The notes under the pieces: generated by a model
The model's input: only the letters and a program-made list of their open reading frames with translations
Told to the model about the DNA's origin: nothing
The model's database searches: none
Shown: positions 34,111 to 44,909 of the stretch, one piece after another
How the letters are laid out: each line of letters starts with the position of its first letter
Numbering within the stretch: position 1 is the stretch's first letter
Translations under genes and position numbers: made by a program
Assembly (NCBI GenBank): GCA_964034945.1
Contig: OZ035962.1
Location: forward strand, 102,684,784 to 102,748,783
DNA from: Chrysopilus asiliformis
Taxonomy: Eukaryota; Arthropoda; Insecta; Diptera; Rhagionidae
Length of the DNA: 64,000 bases
Reading direction: 5' to 3'

Positions 34111-35160
34111 AAATCCTACCTGTAAAAAAGCTTTTATCCACGACATCTGAATTTGCAGAAACAACATTTTTGTGCGGAAAATATCGTATTTGCAGCATAG
34201 TTTTGAGTAAAAAATACGGTGAAAATTTCTACGTCAATGGAAAATACGTCCAAAATGAAGTTCATTCGGTAATGTTTAAAGCATGTCAGTATTATATTTA
34301 TTTTAGTAACTTTTAAAAAAAAATTAACGTGAAAACCTTCATTCCATAGCGAATGTTTGGGAATTCATTCAAGTATATAGAAATTTTCAAGTGTGACTCT
34401 ACCACTTCCACTTGACCAACTTTGGTCCTTTGATCCTTTAGCGCCTTCAAAACTTTTCAAGTCCTCCGGAATAGCAGTTTAGTAAAAGCGTCCTTTCACT
34501 CAATCATCAATCGGTAGGTAATCTCATCCTACTACCAACTCTCACTCACTTCAAAAGGACTACTTATATTTCTTGAATATGCTCGATCCTTGTAATCTGA
34601 TCATTTGAATAAAAGGCCTTCCGTATTCAAAAGAACGCCTTCAGTCAGTTCAGTATTCTATAAAACCGTCACTTTTGTAAATTTCCTTCGTTTTTGATAT
34701 TGGAAAACCTTTCTTATCGATGATTTGCATAACGTCCGTCGCCTTTAATTAAAGGACAACGAAAAATAAATTGATGATGAATAGAGTCTGATCTGTTGAG
34801 ACAATAGACAAATATTATATCTTTATTACATACAAAAATGCAAAGCTATAAATAAGAATTTCCCTGCTTAAAGAACATTATGTATCTATCCAGATGGAAA
34901 TTGTTTTATATCAAAAATGACAATTAATCATCAGATTATGTTCGCTACAACATTATTGACAAGGACGAAACGGTATCGTTCAACCCACCAAAGCACTCTT
35001 CTATCCATTTCATTGACAACTGTAAATGTAGATATTTTACCAAAATTCTTAATATTATTCAGAATGAAAATCTAGATATACACATTCAAACGTAAACAAA
35101 ATAAAGTTGTATCCTGACTTAAAGCTATTAAAACACCTGAAAAAGCAACAACTTAACCAA
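34111..35160. other. no supported feature
   Basis: Region between the LINE 3' end and a possible Gag-like fragment. A pyrimidine-rich, GC-balanced stretch at 34380-34690 has no recognisable coding content. Confidence 0.4.
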
Positions 35161-35164
35161 ATGA

Positions 35165-35326
35165 CTTATAGATCGACCAACTGACACCAAGTCGGGCAAA
35201 AACAAACCACCCACAATCAAAGTAAAAGGAAAAAATGACTTCATCTACACAACCAGCGCAGCGTTTATTAAACTAATGAAATGGAATACTGTCAATGTCA
35301 ATTATTTCATGATACTTGAATCATAA
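35165..35326 (+). pseudogene. possible Gag-like (ORF1) fragment of a non-LTR retrotransposon
   Basis: A 53-codon open stretch without ATG, with KPPTIKVKGKNDFIY then FIKLMKWNTVNVNYFMI. The KPP.I.V.G..(N/D)F pattern followed by a short helix resembles the start of the RNA-binding region in Jockey-type ORF1 proteins. The match is by eye and short; no zinc knuckles are present. Confidence 0.3.
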
Positions 35327-36174
35327 ATTATACAAAAAAAAAACTGTGTCGGAAAATATTCGATATTTTGAGCCTGCGGCTATCTGAAGTCATATTTTTG
35401 TCAATGATTTCGTTTGTTTTGGTCTTTTTAATGGTAGATACTAACTCTATGTTATGCGTTTCGATCGATACCATTTGCTAAACTCTATTAAATGGTGAAA
35501 AGACATCAAATTTATAGACGTTTGGTTGATCCAATGTCAATTTTAATCAAGAAGCAACTGGTTGTTGATTCACTCTACTTAATTGTAATTGAAAATTCAG
35601 GGGGACTTTTTTTTGGAAATATCATGACTAAACTTCCTAAATAAACATAAAAAATATGAATGAAGTAAAAGGGTTTTTTTTGACGAAAAAGAAAAAATCG
35701 AATCTAGAGTTAATTTATTCAGTTTTTCAGTTTATACTTTTATATTATAAAATTTATTTCTTAAACTGTTTTTTTTTTTGTAAACACAAATATTAAAAAA
35801 AAAGGAAAGGGAAAATTAAGTAATCACACTATTTACTACTCCGTTTTTTTGTTTTTTTTTGCTGTTAAAGCAAGTGGTCTATTTTACTTAGATACCTTAT
35901 TTAAAATTTTATTTTACTTGCCTAAATTACTAGATTCTTGCGGTTTATTTGAATTTGACTCATGTTTAAAAAGTTTAGTTTCGATTTAGAATTCACGAGC
36001 CTGTTGACATTAGGCGATGCGAGACGCTACGTATTATCGCAAACGTGAAATGGTTTATTTTCAGGATTACTGCGGCACCGTACGTGAAGTATCTTTTGCT
36101 CTGGCCGTGTAACCACACGTATATGGGTAGATCTCGATGTAGTTGGATTAAAAAAAGTCGAACTTTAGTATAAA

Positions 36175-36850
36175 AAGGTTGGGCAGGCCTGCTCTATATG
36201 ATATATCATATAGTAGTATATTAGATTTAGTATACTGTTTGTAACGCATCGAACTAATCGTCGTACACAAAAATGAACTACACCAGGGCGTTAGGGATGA
36301 CAAAAGATTTTGATTTCCGCATGTGTCCGTATTTCTGTCTGTCCATCCGTCTGTCCGTGAACACCACAAATTTTGACAGGATTGACCTAGAGACTTTAAA
36401 ACTTAATATAGTTACGTTTTTCATAAATGGCTAGGCTAGGTTCTTGAACAGCAAAATTGGGCCATTCCTTCTCCCCTCTCCAATACAAACGAAAACATTT
36501 TTTTGCATTTTTCTCGAAAACGGTGAGATTTATTCAAAAATTTATAAAGGTAAAATACGTTTTTAATAGGATTTTACATAACTCATTCATACATCAAAAT
36601 CCAGTCTGATCACTGCTTCCCACTCTCCCATACAAATGGAAAACTTTCTTCTTATTTTATCGAAAACTGTGCATCGTATCGAAAAATTTATAAAGATAAA
36701 ATCTGTTTAGAATATAGTTTTATATAAACTTTCCATACATCAAAGTCCAATCGAACCACTCCTTTCCCTCTCTCCTATACAAATGGATTTTTTAAATAAC
36801 CATTTTGTCTATAATCATATAGAATATTTGACGATTGGCCCCTGGTAATT
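36175..36850 (+). repeat. 143-bp-unit family, fullest copy
   Basis: Leader TAGTATATTAGATTTAGTAT, GTTTGTAACGCATCGAACTA, ATGAACTACACCAGGGCG, short CTGTCTGTCCATCCGTCTGT tract, then GTTACGTTTTTCATAAATGG and two tandem units of about 140 bp, ending TATTTGACGATTGGCC. The leader is clearly related to that of the CACCATACGGGT family (GTTTGTAACGCCAAGATC... ATTACACCAGTGTG), so the two families share ancestry. Confidence 0.75.
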
Positions 36851-37019
36851 GAAGCTTTTTTCATATTTTTTTTCTCGGACATGCATGCACACATCTTGCC
36901 TTGTCATCAGAGTTACGTATGTGTGCGAAATTTCAAGTCAATCGAATGAGCGGAAGTGGGTCAAAATTAGACTACAAGATTTTACCCCAATAAACTAACA
37001 AATTTCACAATTTTAGATT

Positions 37020-37600
37020 TTTTCTGTGGAATTATGTGAAGTTCCTCCTCTATGCCAATAACCCAAAAACGATTTTCACGAAACTTGGGGGTTAGGGATT
37101 TTTGGGGACAAGGAATCGATCTAGATAGGTCTCCTCTCTGAGAAAATTCCCCCTCGATACCCCTCGCCTGGTATCTTCGAATTGGGTGGTCCTATCTTAA
37201 TGAAACTTTACAGTATTACTAAGGGGGCTAAGGGCTTTCGATTTCTTCACTACAAACCTGACTTTTCCCTCCCCTCGCTAACCCGCACCTGGTGTCTCAA
37301 AACAACGTTTCAAAAATCGGTGACAGCGATTACTCAATAACCACTAAACCGATTTCTATGAAATTTTGTTATCGCGCGTTAGTTTTAGTTCTAGCTTTCT
37401 AGGTCGGGAATTTAAAAACTCTGGAAAAGCTCTGTAAAGATAATGTGAATTTAGTTTTTCCCCAAAAATCACCAAAAGTAGGATTTTGAGCTCGCCGAGC
37501 ATGGCTCGGTCTTCCTGGTACTGTAGCCTAATTTGTGCTAAAATGTCTTGGAAAATTAGACTTTTCGAATGCGTGCCACTCAGCAAAGCCATTAAATGAT
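37020..37600 (+). repeat. dispersed repeat with ACTAAACCGATTT blocks
   Basis: Repeated sub-blocks of the type AACGATTTTCACGAAACTTG and ATAACCACTAAACCGATTTC with TATGAAATTTTG, each followed by CCC-rich stretches. Resembles 53.1-53.4 kb. Not coding. Confidence 0.4.
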
Positions 37601-39400
37601 ATTATTTTCCATTATTGTCATTGATTGTGCTCTTACTGACTATAAAAATATTGTGGAAATTCCACTCCGTTTGTTTGTTATTCGAGTTTTTAATCCGGAC
37701 ATGGAAAAGCCTTTAGAATAATTTCAAAACATCAAAAAGCAAAAAAAAAAAATGTTTCAGAGATCGTTTTATAAAATATTGTTTGAAACAATCCACTGTT
37801 TCTTATAAATGATTATTGAACTCAAAAGAGTAACAAATTATAGCAAAAACTGCAACGTTGCAGTTTTAAAAATGACAAAAAACAAAACTCCAATTCCATA
37901 GTTTGGAAAGAAAAATATTTTATTGAATATGCTATAAATGTGAGTCAACGGTTTCAGTCAATAAAAAAAAATTACTTGTAGAAGAGATATTGCAAAGTTA
38001 TCAAAAATGTCAATAAAAACTTATTTCCATCGGTGGCAGGCAGTCCCTTTTTATAAAATTGCTGACACCGACTGTATGCAAATGTATTTTTATCTGGAAA
38101 TTGATTCAACAGGAGAGTATGGTCCAATGTCGAAGACCTTTTAGACTATGTTGATATTTTGGATTTCATTACGATTATTATTTTTTTGCTTTCACCCTCA
38201 TTGGTGATTTTGATTCAGCAACCCTTTCAATTGGTCAAATATGCATCAATGTCCACATATCAATAAAATTTCGGGCTAGACGTTTTGCAATGAAAGACAA
38301 AAATTCTTATACTATTTTTCGAATTTTCAATCAGAAATAATATCGAGAAGCCGATTTTCTTATAAATTTTGTGATAAGTTTTATATCTCCATTTTATTTA
38401 GTTGAAAATGGCACAACGTAGGAAAATGAATATCGAATAAAATCGCTTACGGCCAACAAACTGCCATAAAAAAATATAAATTCACTTCGTAAGCAATCAT
38501 CCCAGTAACAGGCATGAGAATTTATGTACATTTGCATATCAGAAAAAGTGAGATTGTTGTTGGGTGTACATTTTAAAAGGATACCTACTGGGAAAAACTG
38601 CCCTAGGTTGGAGGCAAGAAAGCAGAGTAATAAATCATTTTCTTCCTCCTGTATAAAAAAAATTCTGTCACCAGACATTTTCCCAGTATAAGGGTGCGAT
38701 CTTCTTGAATTAAAAATAAAATACCAAGACGCTTGGATTAACATACGCGATATTTGGCTTTCCGCCCACTTTTCTTTTGGTGTTTTTTTTCGTTATTCGT
38801 TGTAGGTATCTTGTAAAGTGAAAGAGGAATGATTTTTAAAAATGATGTCACTGAAATAATTACATTGTCGCTTTGTAATAAATATTTCTAAACATCCCAT
38901 ACAAACAGGGGACTGACTTAACATTTTTTTCAATACAACCTGCAGGAGGAATATGACAGAGGTGGGCACTTGTATCATTATGTAAAGGGCAGCATCAATG
39001 ATTTATTGTAATATGTATACCATTGAGAACAAATCACGTTAAAGAAGTTTTAAATAAACATGATATCCATGTTTATATTTTACTAACTTATGACGAAATT
39101 TTAACATTGATAAATCATAAAAATTTCAACATTTTTTTTTTGTTGAAAACGGCTCTACCGGTTGAGATCATATTGAGTATTTCAGAAATTACCCTTTCAA
39201 AAAAAATTATCAGTTTTGAGCCCGAAACTATTAAACGAGATTTTATCAGAGTTTTTGAAAGTGGATATTCTTTTTCAACAAAAAAAAAATGTTTTCCCCC
39301 ACAGTATATTTTTTTATACAATGTACTATTTTCGAAAAAAATACCAAAAAATAAATACTATCCCCATTGAAAGGGAAAATGAATGGTCCGAATCAAAAAC
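37601..39400. other. AT-rich DNA, no supported gene
   Basis: ORFs up to 116 codons on both strands lack motifs, and the overlap of plus and minus ORFs at 39023-39404 points to composition. Confidence 0.45.
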
Positions 39401-39409
39401 TTAGCCTTA

Positions 39410-39946
39410 AGCCGCCCACCTTGTTGTCAACGTTGTTGTCCATTTGCCGTGTTGAAATCGATGCCTGTGGGCATGTTGGTGGTTGATATGTCATGTTGAA
39501 AACATGGTTGAGCAGAGATCAAAAAATTTGGAAAACAGTAGATATTCTCGCGGGTAGGGGGGTGGAGTAAGCCTGATGTTGACCATGTTCAAATTGGTTG
39601 AAATAGTCCGCCTAATTCTGACAGAAGCTGGCAACATTAGGGCAAGGTGAGGAAGTGGGGCTCAATCCCACTTCCTCACCTTGCCCTATTGCTGCCAGTT
39701 TCTGTCAGAATTAGGCGGACTATTTCAACCAATGTGAACAGGCTCTTAGTGACCATGTTGTACCGTCTGTAGGGAAGTTGGCGACAAGGTTATGAACATC
39801 AGTTGGGCATTCACCCAAAGCGGATAACACATCCTCGGAAGTGATGTTGACAACTTGGTTCCCAACATTTCGTTTCGTCTGTGGCACAAGCTGACAACCC
39901 GGTCGACAACATAGTTGAAAACAATGTTTCTCGTCTGTGGACGGCT
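39410..39946. mobile_element. TTA-flanked MITE with GTTGTCAACATGGTTG internal units
   Basis: Flanked by TTA (39407-39409 and 39947-39949). Ends AGCCGCCCAC and GTGGACGGCT are inverted with one mismatch. The interior is filled with variants of GTTGACAACATGGTTGA in both orientations. TTA target duplication suits PIF/Harbinger. The centre is a long hairpin (39587-39739), possibly a separate inverted duplication. Confidence 0.65.
39587..39739. repeat. hairpin with 73-bp arms and 7-nt loop
   Basis: GTTCAAATTGGTTGAAATAG... (39587-39659) pairs with 39667-39739 with a few mismatches (AAATTG/CACTTG-type and CAACATT/AATTGCTG near the middle). Includes CCGCCTAATTCTGACAGAA and GGCAAGGTGAGGAAGTGGG. Confidence 0.9.
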
Positions 39947-40534
39947 TTAACCCTTAAAGGCTTGAAGCGCGATGTACCACCTTTTTTGTAACAAATACTG
40001 CAAATAGACACTACTAAATAAATAAAAAAAAAAAATTTTTTTCGAGTGCCGGAAGGGTGAAAATATTTGCTATTTTTCTGTGCCTCTAAGAGTTAATAGC
40101 TACATAGTAAAAAATAATCATGTAATTTTACAACGAAAATCGTTGGCAACTTTTGTGCCAACGATAATCGTTGCAAAGTTCCACATTCGATAGAGAAGTC
40201 CCCAATGAATGTGTAAAAATGCCATATAATGAGTAACTACGGTAATTGCAAAAATCCAATTTATAAAAGGAGAATTACATAACTTGTATGTAAAATTAAC
40301 TAACACATGTGTACAGTTTACCTCGTTACTGTGTAAAAAATACACTAGAGATGTGTAAGAGTGCATTTTATAATAGTAAATTCTACATAATACACTGGAA
40401 AGCTGTAAAATTTCAATTTTAATAAAAAAAAACCCAAAAATTTAATTTAGATTGTTTTATTCAAATGTAAATATAGAAAATAAACATCATTCAATTTTTA
40501 ATCGGAATTTTTACATTAATATTTTTACATGAAG

Positions 40535-40824
40535 TTACATTAACTTCTCGTTTTCCATAAGGAGTAGAAGCACCTTATCACCAAAATATTCCAAAGTAGC
40601 GTCATTCTCAATTTCAGCCCCATCCTCTTCAAGAACTAAGCGCGAGCCATTAAGGCCGATAACATTTGCTGTGTAATAAAATATCAATAAATAAATAGGT
40701 TTTCTATCAAACGATTTAAAACAGCTCTTACCTTTCTGTACTCAATATTGACTTCTTCTGCTATGAAACATTTTTTGGCGGTTCTTCCATACTTATTCCA
40801 TACTTTTAGGCATTTATTTGGCAT
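40535..40824 (-). pseudogene. two-exon CIDE-N-domain-like gene, one base out of frame
   Basis: Exon 1 (40824-40732) encodes MPNKCLKVWNKYGRTAKKC followed by FIAEEVNIEYRK and ends at a consensus donor AAG|GTAAGA. A 63-bp intron (40731-40669) ends TTATTACACAG. Exon 2 (40668-40535) reads NVIGLNGSRLVLEEDGAE, IENDATLEYFGDK, VLLLLMENEKLM, stop. The pattern K..KVW...R..KK..IA near the start and LVLEEDG.E....D..L then VLLLL..NE at the end is that of CIDE-N domains (DFF45/CIDE/Drep family), a protein-interaction fold of about 80 residues; this would be the whole domain. Joined at the obvious sites the exons total 227 nt, one short of frame, so the copy is broken or uses another junction. It lies inside a probable transposable element, not next to a nuclease gene. 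Confidence 0.55.
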
Positions 40825-40888
40825 CTTCAATTTTTAATAATCAAAATATTTTACCGCACCTTTTGCAATGAAATTTACCGCATTTAAC

Positions 40889-41083
40889 TTATCTATGTTT
40901 CACGACATGAACCTCGTAAGATTTGATATTTTCAAAACATTCTTCACAAATTAAACAATTAAAAGCTACTCGAACCTTGCCCAAACTCCATGACACTTCT
41001 CGATGGAATGACAAAGCAAAACATGTTTTCCCCTCATGCCTACTCTGTGGAAAAATACAACAATAACTTGTGCATAACTGCAT
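40889..41083 (-). CDS. small protein ending in a C2H2 zinc finger, possibly a fragment
   Basis: A 64-residue ORF whose last third is a canonical finger: Cys43-x2-Cys46-x12-His59-x3-His63, with Phe50 at the usual hydrophobic position and Tyr56 where Leu is usual. The first 40 residues contain extra Cys/His (Cys4, Cys8, Cys9, His16, Cys21, His27) that could be decayed fingers. It ends one residue after the last His and lies 65 bp upstream of the CIDE-N-like exon 1 on the same strand. It may be the tail of a longer multi-finger protein; no upstream exon was identified. Probably part of the surrounding element. Confidence 0.4.
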   Translation of the reverse strand: MQLCTSYCCIFPQSRHEGKTCFALSFHREVSWSLGKVRVAFNCLICEECFENIKSYEVHVVKHR

Positions 41084-41639
41084 TTGCGATGTGGAATTTT
41101 AACAAAATGAGAGTAAAAACACATCAAAAAAGATTGTATTAGTAACACTCGCAAATGTATTTTTACCCAACAAATCGGTTCTTCAAAATTTACAGTTATG
41201 TCTGCCTCGGTACATCAAGTAAATGCACACAACTCAAAGTACGTTTACAATATAAAATGTGCAATTTTGCCTACTTGTGGGTAAAGTTACCAAAGTTGGG
41301 TAAAATTTACTTTTCGAGAATTGATTTTTGCATCGATAAATTGTGTAAAAACATGGAAAAGTGATAGGGCTTTGTAAATTTACCCAAAAAATGTATTAAT
41401 ACATACTTTTTTCAGCAATTCGTGTAAAAAACCCCATTTCTGTGTAATAATCCACTTGGGTATGGAAAAAAATTCGGGTAATTTTACACGGATTTTTTAC
41501 AGTGTACTAGAACCTGTAGAGTGTTGCTATTTATGGACGGAGGAACGGACGCACAGGTGGAATTAAAAATCTTTTGTCATGCTAAACACCCTGCCGTAGT
41601 TCAAGTTTTGGAGAAATTTTCAAAAAACTTAATTTAAAA

Positions 41640-42180
41640 AAAATGGGAGGTACCCGTTATAGCTAACGTTACTTTTCCAAAATCTGATAGAAAACTCCGA
41701 TAAAACTTATTCACAAAAATTTCAAGTCGCTAGCTTAACGAATTCTCGAGTTATTTGAGATACGTAAAACGGACATACCGACAGACCGACTAACAGACAG
41801 ACAGACAGACCGACAGACAGATCGGCAGACAGACCGACAGACAGACCGACAGACAGACCGACAGACAGACCGACAGACCGACAAACAGACAGGCCGACAA
41901 ACAGACCGACAGACAGACCGACAGACGAATCGACAGACAGACAGACCAACTGACAGACCCACAGACAGGTCAACAAACAGACCGACGGACAGACCGATAG
42001 AGAGACCGACAGACAGACTGACAGACAGACCGACAAACATACCGACAGACCAACAGACCCACAGACAAACAGACAGACGGATGCTCGGACATCCTCAAAA
42101 TTTCGCCTGAAACGGATGTCGTGCTGATCAGAAAGCTGTTGTCTGTTCTCGAGTCGGTCTCCGTCATGCGTACAATACTT
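41640..42180 (+). repeat. dispersed repeat with GACAGACAGACC array
   Basis: Lead-in GGGAGGTACCCGTTATAGCT, AACGTTACTTTTCCAAAATC, AATTTCAAGTCGCTAGCT, shared with about 45930-46025. The array (about 41771-42080) is built of 12-bp GACAGACAGACC and 8-bp GACAGACC units with many variants. Ser/Val/Cys/Leu ORFs on the minus strand are artefacts. Confidence 0.85.
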
Positions 42181-42189
42181 TCCCTCTGT

Positions 42190-43410
42190 AGCAGAGAAAA
42201 GTAAAAAGTTAATTGAAAAGGATTTTCAAAAACAAAAAAAAACTGGTTTATTCGAAAATCCCTTTGAAAATCATAATTTTTTCGCCTTTACATAACTGTT
42301 GATTAAGATTTCTCTAATGATATAAGTTTTACGATACGATTCATGAGAATTACGAATATATCCGTTTTGATAGAAACAGTATTGAGGGTGAAACGGTTAT
42401 GACAACATTGAGTAATTTCCCAAAGTATTTCGAAGCCCATCCACTAAAATGGCTTGATTTAATCATGAAGACGATATAAGGGTCCGAAAGGATGTAGAGT
42501 TATATAAAGAAGGGAAATAAATACAAATCTGAATTCTTATAGAACGATACAAATTCATAGAGGGTGGTGTTCTAATTCAAACGTAATGTAACTGCTATAA
42601 TACAAAATTGTGAGATATTTTCTATATATGAGACAGAGGATCAAGATATGGGTTTCAGAGCGACATAATGAAATGAAAACCTTCGTCGTTATTGCCTTTG
42701 AAACATTGATGGCTACAGATTATCAAAATGCGCCTTAAATAACTACATTGGGTATACTTGAGGGTTTAATTCACTGGAAATGCTTTAAGATAAAGACATT
42801 GATTTTAAAATAAAATATAAATGCTTTTTGACTCGAATTAATTTCAATGGAAATGTTGCGTGTTTGAAAACGAGAATTTAAGATAAAATTCCGGATCTTC
42901 ATTGAAATAAACGAAATTAATTTCATTCACATTTTGTGGTAAGAAAATCCAGTAAAAAAAAGCCATATTACACTAATAATTACCGCAACTAGAGTGCAAT
43001 AGTGGTTTTATAAATTCTTCACGAAACCTTTTCGACGTGGCAAAAGTCGTGATGTCGACCAACTGTGGTTGAGTAAATTAGTTTTTATGGCTACATTACT
43101 ATGAAAAAAGCACATAGCCTGAACGTTTTCGAGCTCATGAAAATAGTTTAGCTTTAATGGCTTTTTTTTTTCTTTATTGACTCTAGTTAATGACACTATA
43201 GTGGACCAGATAAGAAAACTTTCATGTTCTTGGAGTGCATGTAATAGGTTTAAAATAACTGCTTCGCACAGCTTTTGGTTTCCATTCAAAAATTCTTGAA
43301 TTAGTTTTCATGCAATTTAACTAAAAATAAAAATTCGGTCAATCGTGAACATATTGTCGTCTTCTTAGGATTCTGTACAAACTTTAATCTCATTATGAAT
43401 CCGTCATTCC
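42190..43410. other. AT-rich DNA, no supported gene
   Basis: No motif-bearing ORF or repeat boundary seen. Confidence 0.45.
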
Positions 43411-43419
43411 GTTATGTTT

Positions 43420-43530
43420 TTCGTTATTATAACGATAACGTTATAACGATAACGTTATAACGTAATTTTGAAGAAAACATTCGAAAATCATTTCGTTATT
43501 GCGTTACGTTACGATAACGTTTTGCATCCC
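43420..43530. repeat. AACGATAACGTTAT palindromic repeat
   Basis: ATAACGATAACGTTATAACG units repeat about twice, then again at 43485-43520 in degenerate form, ending GTTTTGCATCCCTGGTT. Self-complementary. The TTTTGCATCCCTGG end suggests a transposon terminus but no partner end was found. Confidence 0.6.
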
Positions 43531-43583
43531 TGGTTAAAGCATTAAGAACAAACATTAAATAAATTTGACACCATAGCTCCTTA

Positions 43584-44104
43584 TGCCGCGGTCACACGAC
43601 GCTGTTTTGCCAGCGCTAGTGGCTGTTTGGCTGTTAGCAGCCGGTTCAGCAGCACCGTGTGAACCCTAGTGCGTTGCTACTACCACCAGCAGCGTGATGA
43701 TTTTAGCAGCGCTAGTGAAGTAGAGACCGTTCTACTTTGCCAGCGCTACTAGGGATCACGTGACCCTGTCACATGGTTCCTGAGCTGCCAAAAGTCTGAT
43801 AAGTGGTAAAGTCTGTTTATTGTAAGTTGTTATTTTACCTTTATTTATTTAAATTTGTGTGTTACGTTTATTATTAAAAAAATCTCCCAGATTCAAATGT
43901 CAAACCACTATTTTGCTACTTGCCAGCGCTACTAAAGTAGAAATCGTGTGAACCCTCTCAGTACGCTGGCTGCTGTTGCTACTTGCCAGCGCGACTGACT
44001 AACAGCGGCCAGCTGGCAAGTAGCAACGACTGACTAACAGCGGCCAGCTGGCAAGTAGCAACAGCAGCCAGCGGCTGGCAAAACAGCGTTGTGTGACCGC
44101 GGCA
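43584..44104. mobile_element. PIF/Harbinger-like MITE, GC-rich
   Basis: 31-bp inverted ends beginning TGCCGCGGTCACAC (43584-43614; 44074-44104) with one mismatch, flanked by TTA on both sides (43581-43583; 44105-44107). TTA duplication and a GGTCACACG-type end are typical of PIF/Harbinger non-autonomous elements. The interior is rich in GCCAGCGCTA/TAGTAGCGCTGG half-sites and includes a 35-bp tandem duplication (43993-44027, 44028-44062) starting GACTGACTAACAGCGG. No coding sequence. Confidence 0.85.
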
Positions 44105-44384
44105 TTAGAGTCCTCTTATTCTATAATCTATCGAAAATATTTGATTTTGTTCAATAATTTCCATGTCATGTACGGAAACGGATCTAACTGCTGAAAATTT
44201 CGAGAACAACTTTCAAGAACTCTACATATGTTAACGTTGTAACAGTGATTAAATCAAAACTGACTTTTCAACAAGAAACAAGAACGCTAAAGAAAAAAAA
44301 AACGACTTTGAAATTTTCTAAAACTTTAATCTTATTTGTAACAAAACTTAGTGAAACTGTGCATATTGTTTATGTTTAGTTAAA

Positions 44385-44909
44385 AACATAACAAAAGCTA
44401 TAATTGCCAATCTGGGAATTATTGAAAACCCGTATGGTGACTTTGAAGTCAAACTTTTCAAAAAGATTTTTTAAAATTTATTCCAATCGGATTTTGATGT
44501 ATGGAAGATTTATGTAGAATCATATCCTAAACAACTTTTGTTCTTGGACTTTTTTGATAAAATTAACCGTTTTTGAGATATTCGCAAAAAATGTTTTCGT
44601 TTGTATGGGGGGTACCCCCTAATGGTCCATTTTTGCCCATTAACGAACTTAGCCTTGCATTTTACGAAAAACGAATCTGCGTAAAATTTGAAGTCTCTAG
44701 CTCAATCCGTGCGCCTGCAATCTGCGCCACAGACGGACGGATGGACGGACAGACGGACAAACAGACGGACGGACATGCAGAAATTAGTTATTTTTATCAT
44801 TCTAAACACACTGGTGTAATTTATTTTTGTGTGTGATGACGGGATCTTGGCGTTACAAACGGTAAGGCAAAGTTCATGTACCCTTTGGTTTCACCATACG
44901 GGTATAAAT
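44385..44909 (+). repeat. CACCATACGGGT-family dispersed repeat, copy 2
   Basis: Inverted ends at 44428-44440 and 44891-44903. Same internal order as copy 1 but shorter on the left (the segment after the left end is deleted) and with a shorter CAGACGGACGGA run. About 85-90 percent identical to copy 1 by eye. Confidence 0.8.

Larger units (their letters stand above)
40101..41506 (-). mobile_element. TGTGTAAAA-repeat element carrying C2H2 and CIDE-N-like coding pieces
   Basis: Left end TACATAGTAAAAAATAATCA and right end (minus strand) TACACTGTAAAAAATCCGTG, each followed by TGTAA..TTAC, are an imperfect inverted pair. The outer 250-300 bp on both sides is packed with TGTGTAAAA and TTTACCCA words (subterminal repeats), a DNA-transposon trait. 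Between lie, on the minus strand, a C2H2 ORF and a two-exon CIDE-N-like gene. No transposase domain was recognised and no target duplication resolved, so class is open. Confidence 0.55.

Noticed and set aside
39023..39404. 115-codon ORF and overlapping minus-strand ORF
   Set aside because: Asn/Lys/Phe/Ile-rich translation of AT-rich DNA without motifs.
41722..42167. Minus-strand Ser/Val/Cys/Leu-rich ORFs
   Set aside because: Translations of the GACAGACAGACC array.
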